This document shows positions 42,447 through 50,896 of a stretch of DNA of 64,000 nt, in pieces. The position numbers were made by a program, and so were the translations under genes. Below the pieces are notes generated by a model. The model did no database searches. It was not told the DNA's origin and saw nothing but the letters and a program-made list of their open reading frames with translations. This DNA comes from Carnobacterium_A antarcticum (lineage in GTDB: Bacteria > Bacillota > Bacilli > Lactobacillales > Carnobacteriaceae): NCBI RefSeq assembly GCF_042658365.1, contig NZ_JBHSQC010000006.1; one strand, written 5' to 3'. Position 1 is the stretch's first letter, and each line of letters begins with the position of its first letter.

Positions 42447-43094
42447 TTAGATTGCTTCTACATAAATGCTCGTAGCTGCCTTAAAACTAATCGGAATGCT
42501 TGCTTGTCCTTTTTCAATTGTAATGGGGCCTTCGTAAGCACCAATGTCGCTAATCGTGTATTCGTCATTGACTTTTACTCCTACTGATACTAAGTAATCA
42601 AGCAGATCTTTTTGGTCCGCTACGCGCTTGATCACAATTTTTTCATTTACCTTCTTTTCAGCTAGAGTTTGCAAAGGAGGTTCATTTAAAACACCCTCTT
42701 TGTTCGGTATCATCCCCCCATGAGGACAAACTGTTGGATAATCTAAATAAGCTTCCAAGCGATTGGTTAGTTCAGTGGATGAAACGTGTTCCAAAATTTC
42801 TGCTTCTTCATGAACTTGATTCCACGAATAGCCTAAATGCTCCACTAAAAACACTTCCCATAAGCGATGTTTTCTCACCAGTATACTGGCTTTGCGCAGT
42901 CCTTCTGCTGTTAACTGTACGCCTTGGTAAGGGATTCGTTCAATAAATCCTTCTTTCAATAGTTTTGTCATCATTTCGCTAACGGATGCTGCTGAAACTT
43001 CCAACCCTTTCACTATTTCTTTGTTATTTATTTTAGTATCCGTCCCACCAAGTTCATATATTTTTTTTAAATAATCTTCCTTATTGGGTGTCAT
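42447..43094 (-). CDS. DtxR/MntR-family metal-dependent transcriptional regulator
   Basis: The product has 215 residues from the ATG. An N-terminal winged helix (~1-60, SAASVSEMMTKLLKEGFIE) and a dimerisation/metal domain (~60-135, LWEVFLVEHLGYSWNQVHEEAEILEH with Glu/His ligands) come first. A C-terminal SH3-like FeoA-type domain follows (~150-215). The length fits the longer DtxR/ScaR/EfaR type rather than the ~140-residue Bacillus MntR. It senses Mn2+ or Fe2+; which one cannot be told. A GTG three codons earlier lies within the Shine-Dalgarno AGGTG, so ATG is chosen. TTTAGG-N4-CCTAAA lies upstream. Confidence 0.92.
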   Translation of the reverse strand: MTPNKEDYLKKIYELGGTDTKINNKEIVKGLEVSAASVSEMMTKLLKEGFIERIPYQGVQLTAEGLRKASILVRKHRLWEVFLVEHLGYSWNQVHEEAEILEHVSSTELTNRLEAYLDYPTVCPHGGMIPNKEGVLNEPPLQTLAEKKVNEKIVIKRVADQKDLLDYLVSVGVKVNDEYTISDIGAYEGPITIEKGQASIPISFKAATSIYVEAI

Positions 43095-43141
43095 TTGTAT
43101 CACCTGCTTTTCCTTTTTTTACCCTTGCTGAACTCCTTTTA

Positions 43142-43170
43142 ATTATAGCTTTTCCTTCTTTTTAAAGCAA
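43142..43170 (-). promoter_or_regulatory. Promoter of the DtxR-family gene
   Basis: TTGCTT (43165-43170) and TATAAT (43142-43147) are 17 bp apart. Confidence 0.75.
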
Positions 43171-43187
43171 TACATCCATAAATTAAG

Positions 43188-43203
43188 TTTAGGAAAGCCT
43201 AAA
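43188..43203. promoter_or_regulatory. DtxR-type inverted repeat
   Basis: TTTAGG AAAG CCTAAA is a perfect 6-bp-arm palindrome matching the TTAGG/CCTAA half-sites of DtxR/IdeR/MntR-like operators. It begins 18 bp upstream of the -35. A second palindrome, TTTATG GAC CATAAA, follows at about 43209-43223. Confidence 0.5.
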
Positions 43204-43232
43204 ATTATTTTATGGACCATAAATCAAGATGT

Positions 43233-43271
43233 AAAGAGCCAGAACAAAAGTTGATTTTGTTCTGGCTCTTT
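43233..43271 (-). terminator. Terminator after adhE
   Basis: AAAGAGCCAGAACAAAA and TTTTGTTCTGGCTCTTT are perfect 17-base arms with a 5-nt loop, 23 bp after the adhE stop. Confidence 0.92.
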
Positions 43272-43293
43272 CATTTATAAAAACGCTGAATTT

Positions 43294-45939
43294 TTATTCG
43301 CCTTCGTAGGCTTCAATAATAATTTGACGCAGTTCACTAATCAAAGGTTGTTTTGGATTAGCTGTCGTACATTGATCTAAGAACGCTAATTCAGCCATAT
43401 GATCAACAGTAGCATCTAATACTTCTTGCGTTACTCCTTGAGATTTCAAGCTCATTTCAATGCCGACATCTTTTCCTAATTGAACGATTTCAGCAATCAA
43501 CGATTCAACTAACTCTTGAGTCGTTGTGCCTTTGAATCCCATAAATCGTGCTATTTCCGCATAATCTTCATCCGCACGGAAATACTCGTATTTGGGAAAT
43601 AGTGCATGTTTTGAAGGATCTTTTGCATTGTAACGAATGACATGAGGCAGTAAAATGGCATTCGTCCGACCATGAGGAATGTTGTATTCACCGCCTATTT
43701 TGTGAGCTATTGAATGATTGATTCCTAAGAATGCATTTGCAAAAGCCATACCAGCCAAGGTAGAGGCATTGTGCATCTTTTCTCGTGATTCTTCATTCGC
43801 GTACTCATAAGAATCCCTTAAATGTTCAAATACTAATTTGACTGCTTGTAAACTCAACCCTTTTGTATAGTCGCTTGCCATAACAGAAACATAGGATTCA
43901 ATTGCATGAGTCAGCACATCCATTCCGGTATCGGCTGTCACTGATTTAGGAACACTCATTACAAATTGGGGATCAATAATCGCAACATCTGGCGTTAAAG
44001 CATAATCAGCTAACGGATATTTCACATGTGTTTTGCTATCCGTGATCACCGCAAAAGGAGTAACTTCCGAACCTGTACCAGAAGTTGTCGGAATACAAAT
44101 AAATCGGGTTTTATCTAAAGTCGGAATTTTGTAAGTCCGTTTTCGAATGTCTAAAAATTTTTGTTTCGCCCCAAAAAATTCTGTTTCTGGTTTTTCATAA
44201 AATAGCCACATGCCTTTTGCAGCATCCATCGCTGATCCACCGCCGATAGCAATAATGGTGTCCGGTTGGAACTGGATCATTGCCTCTGTCCCTGCCATAA
44301 CGGTATTGGTTGATGGATTAGCTTCAACCGCTGAAAAAACTTCTACTTGCACGCGATTTTTACGCTTGTAGAGTTCATTGATAATTTTGTCTGCATAACC
44401 GAATTCAACCATACCTGGGTCACAAACCAAGAAGACTCTTTCAACATTTTCCATTTCTTGCAAATAATGAATCGAGTTTTTTTCAAAGTAAATTTTTGAC
44501 GGTAGTTTAAACCACTGCATATTATTTCTCCGTTTCGCAATTGTCTTGATATTCAATAAATCAATAGTGGAAACATTTTTAGATACAGAGTTTTTCCCAT
44601 ATGAACCGCAACCTAACGTTAAGGATGGAATCATATTATTGTACAAATCTCCTATGCCGCCTTGTGCTGTTGGTGAATTCACTAAAATACGGCAAGCTTT
44701 CATTTGTTCCCCGTATTTTCTCGCTAGCTTGTCATTTAACGTATGAATAGCAGCAGAATGCCCTAATCCGCCTAATTCCAACATCTTTTGAGCTAAGTCA
44801 AAGCCATGTTCAGTAGATTCTGCTTTTAACATTGCTAGTACTGGGGAAAGTTTTTCGCGTGATAATGGATAATCTTTTCCGACTCCAGCTAATTCAGCTA
44901 CAATTATCTTCGTTTCTTTAGGTATTTTCAGCCCTGCAAGTTCAGCGATTTCCCAAGCCGATTGCCCGACAATAGCAGGATTTACAGCTGTTTTATCTTG
45001 ATTCATCACTGCATTTTCTAATTTTTCTAGTTCATTAACTTTAACAAAATAAACTTGATGCTTTTCAAATTCTGATTTTACTGCTCCATAAATTTCTTGG
45101 TCCACGATAACAGCTTGTTCAGAAGCACAGATCATACCATTATCAAATGACTTAGAAGCAATGATATCATTGACAGCTCGTTTGATTTTAGCTGATTTTT
45201 CGATATAACTCGGTACATTTCCAGGACCGACCCCTAAAGCAGGTTTCCCTGTTGAATAAGCTGCTTTAACCATACCGGAACCTCCAGTAGCTAAAACGAT
45301 TGCAACATCAGGATGATTCATTAATGCATTAGTTGCCTCGAGAGAAGGTTGCTTGATCCATTGAATGCAATCTTCAGGTGCTCCAGCTTCAACAGCGGCA
45401 GTTAAAACCGCTTGTGCTGCTGCTGCGGAGCATTTTTGTGCACTAGGATGAAAAGCAAAGACGATCGGGTTTCTTGTTTTGATGGAAATCAAAGCTTTGA
45501 ATAAAGTCGTTGAAGTTGGATTCGTTACTGGAGTTACCCCACAGACTATTCCCACTGGTGTAGCTATTTCGATTAACTGTGATTGATCGTCATCACTGAT
45601 AACTCCTACTGTTTTATTATCTTTAATCGAATTCCAAATAGATTCTGTTGAAAACATATTTTTAATGCACTTATCTTCATAAATACCGCGACCAGTTTCT
45701 TCAACAGCCATTTTTGCTAATGTCATGTGTTCACTTAATCCTGCCAAAGCCATTTGATGGACAATATGATCAATTTTTTCTTGATCAAATGTTTCTAACA
45801 TAGTTAAAGACTTTTTCCCTTTACAAATCATTTCATCGATTTGAGTGCGAACCGTTCTTTCTTTTCCATTGGTCTTTTTTTCAGTTTTCGCAATCTTTTC
45901 TAGCGTGTTTGTAGAAGCTGTATTTGTAGAAGTCATCAT
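43294..45939 (-). CDS. adhE: Bifunctional acetaldehyde-CoA/alcohol dehydrogenase
   Basis: The product has 881 residues. After a Thr/Asn/Lys-rich N-terminal extension (~1-40) comes the CoA-acylating aldehyde dehydrogenase (~45-470), with the catalytic Cys in SFDNGMICASEQAV. The iron-dependent alcohol dehydrogenase follows (~485-881, GGGSAMDAAKGMW, PTTSGTGSEVTPFAV, NHSIAHKIGGEYNIPHG with Fe ligands). It reduces acetyl-CoA to ethanol and reoxidises NADH in fermentation; the family forms spirosomes. It is monocistronic with a Rex-like operator at the start point, which fits redox control. GGGGGAGTAA precedes the ATG. Confidence 0.98.
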   Translation of the reverse strand: MMTSTNTASTNTLEKIAKTEKKTNGKERTVRTQIDEMICKGKKSLTMLETFDQEKIDHIVHQMALAGLSEHMTLAKMAVEETGRGIYEDKCIKNMFSTESIWNSIKDNKTVGVISDDDQSQLIEIATPVGIVCGVTPVTNPTSTTLFKALISIKTRNPIVFAFHPSAQKCSAAAAQAVLTAAVEAGAPEDCIQWIKQPSLEATNALMNHPDVAIVLATGGSGMVKAAYSTGKPALGVGPGNVPSYIEKSAKIKRAVNDIIASKSFDNGMICASEQAVIVDQEIYGAVKSEFEKHQVYFVKVNELEKLENAVMNQDKTAVNPAIVGQSAWEIAELAGLKIPKETKIIVAELAGVGKDYPLSREKLSPVLAMLKAESTEHGFDLAQKMLELGGLGHSAAIHTLNDKLARKYGEQMKACRILVNSPTAQGGIGDLYNNMIPSLTLGCGSYGKNSVSKNVSTIDLLNIKTIAKRRNNMQWFKLPSKIYFEKNSIHYLQEMENVERVFLVCDPGMVEFGYADKIINELYKRKNRVQVEVFSAVEANPSTNTVMAGTEAMIQFQPDTIIAIGGGSAMDAAKGMWLFYEKPETEFFGAKQKFLDIRKRTYKIPTLDKTRFICIPTTSGTGSEVTPFAVITDSKTHVKYPLADYALTPDVAIIDPQFVMSVPKSVTADTGMDVLTHAIESYVSVMASDYTKGLSLQAVKLVFEHLRDSYEYANEESREKMHNASTLAGMAFANAFLGINHSIAHKIGGEYNIPHGRTNAILLPHVIRYNAKDPSKHALFPKYEYFRADEDYAEIARFMGFKGTTTQELVESLIAEIVQLGKDVGIEMSLKSQGVTQEVLDATVDHMAELAFLDQCTTANPKQPLISELRQIIIEAYEGE

Positions 45940-45957
45940 TTACTCCCCCTATTTCTT

Positions 45958-46009
45958 ATTGTTATCTTTTTCACAATACAAGCATAAGCTATTATTCAAA
46001 AATTGTAAA
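45958..46009 (-). promoter_or_regulatory. adhE promoter with Rex-like operator
   Basis: TTTACA (46004-46009) and TATGCT (45981-45986) are 17 bp apart. Overlapping the expected start, ATTGTGAAAAAGATAACAAT (minus strand, 45958-45977) has the Rex half-site TTGTGAA and a near-symmetric right half ATAACAA. Confidence 0.7.
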
Positions 46010-46159
46010 GCTTTTAATGGAAAGTTTTTAACATTTTACAAAAAGCCTTTAAAACCCTAACGTATAAAGGTTATAATTGATTTTCGTCTATCTGAATTAG
46101 TTTGATTTCTAAACAACTCTTGTCGATAAGAATAGAACTTTATTCACAATTGAATATAA

Positions 46160-46181
46160 AAAAAAGGCCTTAGCCTTTTTC
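46160..46181 (-). terminator. Terminator after comN
   Basis: The minus strand reads AAAAAGGCTAAGGCCTTTTTTTT, directly after the comN stop. Confidence 0.85.
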
Positions 46182-46463
46182 TTAAAATAAACTTTTTAAA
46201 TCCATATCGTCTAATGAACTAGCTGGAGAAATCAGCGCTTCTACAGAGGCAAAATCTAAATAATCATTAGGAGTCAACGTCATGACTTGCCGAATTTGTT
46301 GGTAATAATGTTTGGGAATAGCTTTTTTCCAAGAAAAATAAATTAAATAATGCCATAGATCTTCTTTTGTAATCTGTTGGTAACCCAGTGTGTGGAATTC
46401 TTGGATTTTCAAGTTTAACCAGGGTTCCAACTTTTCAAATAAAGGTGTTGAATCATTAGCCAA
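46182..46463 (-). CDS. comN: ComN/YrzD-like post-transcriptional regulator
   Basis: The protein has about 93 residues. Helical segments and the core LNLKIQEFHTLGYQQITKEDLWHYL match the small post-transcriptional regulator family (ComN in Bacillus, which acts on comE mRNA). Whether it has that role here is not known. The start is uncertain: TTG at 46463 has AAGGAG 8 nt upstream, while GTG three codons earlier lies inside the Shine-Dalgarno. A hairpin terminator separates it from yajC upstream, so it may rely on read-through. Confidence 0.8.
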   Translation of the reverse strand: MANDSTPLFEKLEPWLNLKIQEFHTLGYQQITKEDLWHYLIYFSWKKAIPKHYYQQIRQVMTLTPNDYLDFASVEALISPASSLDDMDLKSLF

Positions 46464-46526
46464 ATCAAACACTCCTTACGTTGGGGGATTTTTTTGCCCA
46501 ATTATTGATTCATTTTTAGTAGTGAA

Positions 46527-46568
46527 AAAAAACAAAAGAAAAGACTCTTCATCCTCTCTTTTGTTTCA
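46527..46568 (-). terminator. Terminator after yajC
   Basis: AAACAAAAGA and TCTTTTGTTT (with AAGAG/CTCTT inside) pair on the minus strand and run into T8, about 20 bp after the yajC stop. Confidence 0.85.
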
Positions 46569-46587
46569 CTAAATGATCGCTTTTATT

Positions 46588-46911
46588 TTATTCTACGTCG
46601 TTGGTATCTTCTGGATTGGCTTCAAATGTTTCAATCGTTGAGGCAACAGCGACATCTTTGATGCGTGCAATTGCGCGTCTTTCAAAGGTTAAGAAAATGC
46701 CTTCACAATCAAGAACAACCGTTTTTTCTACATCGTTAATTTCATCAACGATTCCATGCAAGCCACCAATTGTTACAATACCGTCACCTTTTTTCAAAGA
46801 GTCCAACATGTTTTTAGTTTTTTCAGCCGCTTTTTTTTGTGGTTTGATCATCATAAAATACATCAATCCCATAATCGCAGCAAAAGGTAAAATAGTAATA
46901 ATAAAATCCAT
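46588..46911 (-). CDS. yajC: Preprotein translocase subunit YajC
   Basis: The product has 107 residues from the start chosen. One N-terminal transmembrane helix (~2-22, IITILPFAAIMGLMYFMMI) is followed by the family motif KPQKKAAEKTKNMLDSLKKGDGIVTIGGLHGIV. YajC associates with SecDF. The frame is open 7 codons upstream, but AATGGAG lies 7 nt before the ATG at 46911, which I use. It follows tgt, as in most Firmicutes. Confidence 0.96.
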   Translation of the reverse strand: MDFIITILPFAAIMGLMYFMMIKPQKKAAEKTKNMLDSLKKGDGIVTIGGLHGIVDEINDVEKTVVLDCEGIFLTFERRAIARIKDVAVASTIETFEANPEDTNDVE

Positions 46912-47001
46912 TTCTTCACTCCATTCTTTCATCGATTCGATCTAGCCTAGTACTAACTGTACCAAACTTTGCCCTTCAGTACTACACATTTTTAAGAATT
47001 G

Positions 47002-48147
47002 TTAGAAATTCTTAGCATTTGGTTTATTGTACCCATATTCTTCAAAAAAGTTTTCTCTAAATTCAAGCAAGTTATCGTCCATGATAGCTTGTCTAACGTT
47101 TTTCATCACATTTAACAAGAAATAAAGGTTGTGGTAACTCGTTAAGCGTAAACCAAACGTTTCATCTGCTTTGATTAAATGACGAATATACGCTCTAGTA
47201 TAGTTCTTACAAGTGTAGCAATCACATTTGTCGTCAAGCGGGCCAAAATCCCGTTCGTATCGTGCATTTTTAATAACTACTCGCCCTTTGCTGGTCATAC
47301 ACGTTCCATTACGAGCAATTCTCGTCGGCAATACACAATCAAACATATCTACACCGCGAATAACTCCGTCAATCAAAGAATCGGCTGTTCCTACTCCCAT
47401 CAAATAACGAGGTTTGTCCTCAGGAATCAGCGGTGTAGTGTAATCCAACACTTCATTCATCAAGTGTTTAGGCTCTCCAACGGATAAACCACCGATTGAA
47501 TAACCAGGAAAATCCATTGAAACCAAATCTCTAGCACTTTGCTGACGCAATTCTTTATAGCCCGCGCCTTGGATAATACCAAATAATCCTTGTTGGTTGG
47601 GTTTAGCATGAGCTTTTAGTCCACGTTCTGCCCAACGGCTAGTTCGCTCAACAGATTTTTTCACATAATCAAAACTTTCTTCAAAAGGAGCGCATTCATC
47701 AAAACTCATCATGATATCCGGACCTAACTTATTTTGGATGCCGATAGCTTTTTCTGGAGAAAGAAACATTTTCGAACCGTTCAGATGATTTCTAAAATGA
47801 ACCCCTTCCTCTTCAATGCGGCGCATATCACTCAATGAGAATACTTGAAACCCACCAGAGTCGGTTAAGATTCCTTTATCCCAATTCATGAATTTGTGCA
47901 ATCCACCCGCTTCTTCGACAATATCTTCTCCTGGTCTTAACCATAGATGATAGGTATTGCTTAAAATAATATTTGCTCCCATAGTTTCTAACTCTTCAGG
48001 TGCGATACTCTTAACGGATGCCAGTGTTCCTACTGGCATAAACATTGGTGTAGGGAAGGTTCCATGAGGAGTAATGATTTCTCCTAATCTAGCACCAGTA
48101 TGTTTTTCTTTTTTTATTAAACGGTATTTAATAGCCGGTTCAGACAT
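47002..48147 (-). CDS. tgt: Queuine tRNA-ribosyltransferase (TGT)
   Basis: The 381-residue product has the substrate/catalytic Asp regions ILTDSGGFQVFSL and GVDMFDCVLPTRIARNG. The zinc site is CDCYTCKNYTRAYIRHL with the His ligand. It exchanges guanine-34 of GUN tRNAs for preQ1 in bacteria, the step before QueA. Both enzymes are in the window, but a 656-bp region with a candidate RNA separates them here, whereas many Bacilli have queA-tgt adjacent. It has its own promoter. Confidence 0.98.
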   Translation of the reverse strand: MSEPAIKYRLIKKEKHTGARLGEIITPHGTFPTPMFMPVGTLASVKSIAPEELETMGANIILSNTYHLWLRPGEDIVEEAGGLHKFMNWDKGILTDSGGFQVFSLSDMRRIEEEGVHFRNHLNGSKMFLSPEKAIGIQNKLGPDIMMSFDECAPFEESFDYVKKSVERTSRWAERGLKAHAKPNQQGLFGIIQGAGYKELRQQSARDLVSMDFPGYSIGGLSVGEPKHLMNEVLDYTTPLIPEDKPRYLMGVGTADSLIDGVIRGVDMFDCVLPTRIARNGTCMTSKGRVVIKNARYERDFGPLDDKCDCYTCKNYTRAYIRHLIKADETFGLRLTSYHNLYFLLNVMKNVRQAIMDDNLLEFRENFFEEYGYNKPNAKNF

Positions 48148-48215
48148 ATTTATTTTCCTACTTTCATTGTTCTTGGCAATTTTATTTTTGTCAATCGTAT
48201 TTTAACACTTTAGTA

Positions 48216-48244
48216 ACTATACTAAGAATTTTCTTTTTTTGCAA
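48216..48244 (-). promoter_or_regulatory. tgt-yajC promoter
   Basis: TTGCAA (48239-48244) and TATAGT (48216-48221) are 17 bp apart. Between this and the RNA candidate (48245-48431) I see only one hairpin (ATCGCAAAA...TTTTTGCGAT, 48294-48325) without a T-run. Confidence 0.7.
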
Positions 48245-48431
48245 ACCCGCTTAGACCTTAAGAGGCTTTTATTACCACCTAATATAGCCTTTTATCGCAA
48301 AATAAGAAACAGATATTTTTGCGATCCGTATTTTAAAAATAAACGAACTACGACATTTTTCAATCTATTCAAGTTTTTAAACCGGTCTATTTCCGAAACC
48401 TAAAATAAATTGGTTTTCTTAAGCACTTAAC

Positions 48432-48460
48432 TTGTAAGCGATACCTTTTCATGCTATATT
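48432..48460 (+). promoter_or_regulatory. Plus-strand promoter of the tgt-queA intergenic RNA
   Basis: TTGTAA (48432-48437) and TATATT (48455-48460) are exactly 17 bp apart with TGC immediately before the -10 (extended -10). It points away from tgt and toward the end of queA. Confidence 0.65.
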
Positions 48461-48466
48461 ATGAGT

Positions 48467-48799
48467 GTAAAGAGAGATGCACGTATGAGTGAACGACAAA
48501 CTTTCTTTTTTGTTTAGCTTCAAAGAAACAAATAAAATCAACATTCAGTTTCGATTTACCAGTTTCAATAACCATTCAGTTAAGTCAATCAGTTAAGTAG
48601 GCGATTAAAAAAAACAAATCTTAGCTCGATAGTTAGTTTACGCTTAAATGAACGCAACGAATAAAGTATAAAAGAATCACATGTCGTTTTTTCAAAAGAA
48701 GTTTAATATCCAAACAGTTCGATTCTAAAAAAAAAGTTCACTCATACCTCTCTTAAAACAAAGGAGAAGTTGGCATTTTCAGCCCGCTTCTCTTTTTTG
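48467..48799 (+). ncRNA. Candidate structured RNA (~330 nt) with long closing stem
   Basis: I do not recognise this RNA. From the predicted start, AAGAGAG (48470-48476), a 6-nt bulge and GTATGAGTGAAC (48483-48494) pair with GTTCACTCATAC CTCTCTT (48736-48754), 19 bp in total. The ~240-nt interior is AT-rich with repeated CAGTT motifs. A terminator follows (GAGAAGTTGGC/GCCCGCTTCTC with T6, 48764-48799) and also serves queA in the other direction. A 10-codon ORF starts within the 5' arm. It is not 6S, tmRNA, RNase P or SRP RNA as far as I can read. An inserted MITE-like element is the main alternative. Confidence 0.45.
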
Positions 48800-48803
48800 T
48801 TGT

Positions 48804-49835
48804 TTATTTTACAAACATCGCATCTCCAAAACTGAAAAACCGATATTTTTCTTTTACAGCATGCTCATAAGCTGCTAGAACCTGCTCTCTTCCCGCAAAA
48901 GCACTGACGAGCATAACCAAAGTTGACTTAGGCAAATGAAAATTAGTTGTAAAAGCATCAACTAACTTAAACTCATAGCCTGGAGAAATAAAGATACTAG
49001 TCCAGCCGCTATCTGCTTGAATGCTGCCATTAAATTTTGTCCCAATGGTTTCAAGAGTCCGTATAGAAGTTGTTCCTACAGCAACAATTCTGCCACCTGC
49101 CTTTTTTACTTCATTTAATTGGCTAGCGGCTTCTTCAGATAAACGGTAAAATTCAGAATGCATTTCATGGTCTTCAATGGAATCGACGCTAACGGGCCGG
49201 AACGTTCCTAACCCGACGTGTAATGTTAAGAAAACCAATTGAACCCCTTTAGCTTTAATTTTTTCTAATAACTCTTCAGTAAAATGCAAACCAGCTGTAG
49301 GAGCAGCTGCTGAACCATTTTCTTTTGCATAAACCGTTTGATAACGTTCATTGTCTTCGAGTCGTTCTTTAATATAAGGCGGTAAAGGCATTTCTCCAAG
49401 AGATTCTAAGACTTCCAAAAAAATACCGTCATAAAAAAAATCAATGATTCGTCCACCATGATCCAATTCTTCTTTGACCACAGCTTTCAAACGACCATCT
49501 CCAAAATGAATTTCCGTTCCAACTTTAGCTCGTTTAGCCGGCTTAACTAATGTTTCCCATTCATCATTTGAAGTGTTTTTTAACAACAACACCTCAACGT
49601 GTCCCCCTGTTTCAGGTTTGGTTCCGTAAAGACGAGCTGGCAAAACACGCGTGTCATTCATTACTAAGGCATCACCTGCATGTAACTCATCTAAAATAGC
49701 TGTAAAGTGCTTGTCTTCTATTTCACCAGTTTCTTTATCCAAAATCAAAAGTCTTGATCCGGAGCGATCTTCTAGTGGTGTTTGAGCAATCAACTCTTCA
49801 GGCAATTCAAAATCAAAATCATTTGTTGATAACAT
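48804..49835 (-). CDS. queA: S-adenosylmethionine:tRNA ribosyltransferase-isomerase
   Basis: The 343-residue product has the QueA landmarks DFDFELPEELIAQTPLEDRSGSRLL at the N-terminus, NDTRVLPARL, TAGLHFTEELLEKI, FLTLHVGLGTFRPV and TNFHLPKSTLVMLVSAFAG. It transfers ribose from SAM to preQ1 in tRNA to form epoxyqueuosine. It is the third gene after ruvA and ruvB, and the terminator in the following intergenic region ends the operon. Confidence 0.98.
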   Translation of the reverse strand: MLSTNDFDFELPEELIAQTPLEDRSGSRLLILDKETGEIEDKHFTAILDELHAGDALVMNDTRVLPARLYGTKPETGGHVEVLLLKNTSNDEWETLVKPAKRAKVGTEIHFGDGRLKAVVKEELDHGGRIIDFFYDGIFLEVLESLGEMPLPPYIKERLEDNERYQTVYAKENGSAAAPTAGLHFTEELLEKIKAKGVQLVFLTLHVGLGTFRPVSVDSIEDHEMHSEFYRLSEEAASQLNEVKKAGGRIVAVGTTSIRTLETIGTKFNGSIQADSGWTSIFISPGYEFKLVDAFTTNFHLPKSTLVMLVSAFAGREQVLAAYEHAVKEKYRFFSFGDAMFVK

Positions 49836-49856
49836 GTTTAAACGCTCCTGTCTTTA

Positions 49857-50864
49857 TTAGTTGTTTATAGGGTAACCAAGATGGTCAAAACCTAACTGCG
49901 TTACAATTCTACCACGTGGAGTACGCTGAATAAAGCCCATTTGCAATAAATACGGCTCGACCATATCTTCGATCGTTTCCATTTCTTCCCCAATATTTGC
50001 TGCTATAGTAGACAGTCCTACTGGCCCGCCGCCATAGACTTCGATCATTGTCCGAACCATCTTTTGATCGACATAATCCAGTCCTTTTTGGTCCACACGC
50101 AGCATTGATAAAGCTGCATCAGCTACTTTTTGATTAACGATGCCGTCAGATTGGACTTGCGCATAATCCCGTACACGCTTCAAAAGCCGATTGGCAACCC
50201 GTGGTGTTCCTCTAGAACGTTTGGCAATTTCCAACGCTCCGCTATCATGAATCTCAGTTTGAAAGATATCCGCTGAGCGGATGACGATATCGCTTAAATC
50301 TTCGATCGTATAATATTCCATATGCGAGACGATTCCAAAACGATCGCGAAGAGGCGCTGATAGCATCCCAGCACGTGTGGTCGCACCAATCAAAGTAAAG
50401 GGCGGCAACGGAAAATGAACGGGATGAGCCGTCGGTCCTTGCCCAACAATGATGTCAACGAAATAATCTTCCATTGCAGAATAGAGCATTTCTTCTACCA
50501 TTCTCGGCATCCGGTGAATCTCATCGATAAACAACACATCGCCTGCTTCTAATTCATTCAAAAGGGCTACTAAATCACCAGCTTTTTCGATAGCTGGCCC
50601 ACTAGTGGTTCGTATGTTAACAGCCATTTCATTAGCAATAACCATTGCCATGGTCGTTTTCCCTAATCCTGGAGGACCATATAATAAAACATGGTCTAAA
50701 GCTTCTTCACGGCTTTTAGCTGCTTCGATATAAATGCCTAGTTCTAATTTTAATTTTGCTTGTCCAATGTATTGGTTTAAGTACTGTGGCCGTAAGGATT
50801 TTTCAATCGATAGCTCGTCCATACTATCGCTTTCTCCAGAAATAATCCGGTCTTCATAAGTCAC
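49857..50864 (-). CDS. ruvB: Holliday junction branch migration helicase RuvB
   Basis: The 335-residue AAA+ motor has Walker A YGPPGLGKTTMAMVIA, Walker B VLFIDEIHRM, sensor 1 IGATTRAGMLS and the C-terminal winged helix (~255-335). It drives RuvA-bound Holliday junctions. The start is GTG with AAAGGGTGAACAACA upstream. It lies between ruvA and queA with short gaps. Confidence 0.98.
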   Translation of the reverse strand: MTYEDRIISGESDSMDELSIEKSLRPQYLNQYIGQAKLKLELGIYIEAAKSREEALDHVLLYGPPGLGKTTMAMVIANEMAVNIRTTSGPAIEKAGDLVALLNELEAGDVLFIDEIHRMPRMVEEMLYSAMEDYFVDIIVGQGPTAHPVHFPLPPFTLIGATTRAGMLSAPLRDRFGIVSHMEYYTIEDLSDIVIRSADIFQTEIHDSGALEIAKRSRGTPRVANRLLKRVRDYAQVQSDGIVNQKVADAALSMLRVDQKGLDYVDQKMVRTMIEVYGGGPVGLSTIAANIGEEMETIEDMVEPYLLQMGFIQRTPRGRIVTQLGFDHLGYPINN

Positions 50865-50896
50865 TGTTGTTCACCCTTTCTGTATTTTGATCCTGC

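Noticed and set aside
48294..48325. Hairpin ATCGCAAAA...TTTTTGCGAT upstream of tgt considered as preQ1 riboswitch or terminator
   Set aside because: The preQ1 aptamer sequence features are missing and no T-run follows on either strand.
48469..48754. 6S, tmRNA, RNase P or SRP RNA as identity of the tgt-queA RNA
   Set aside because: No conserved cores of these RNAs were seen; the interior is too AT-rich and the closing stem does not match.
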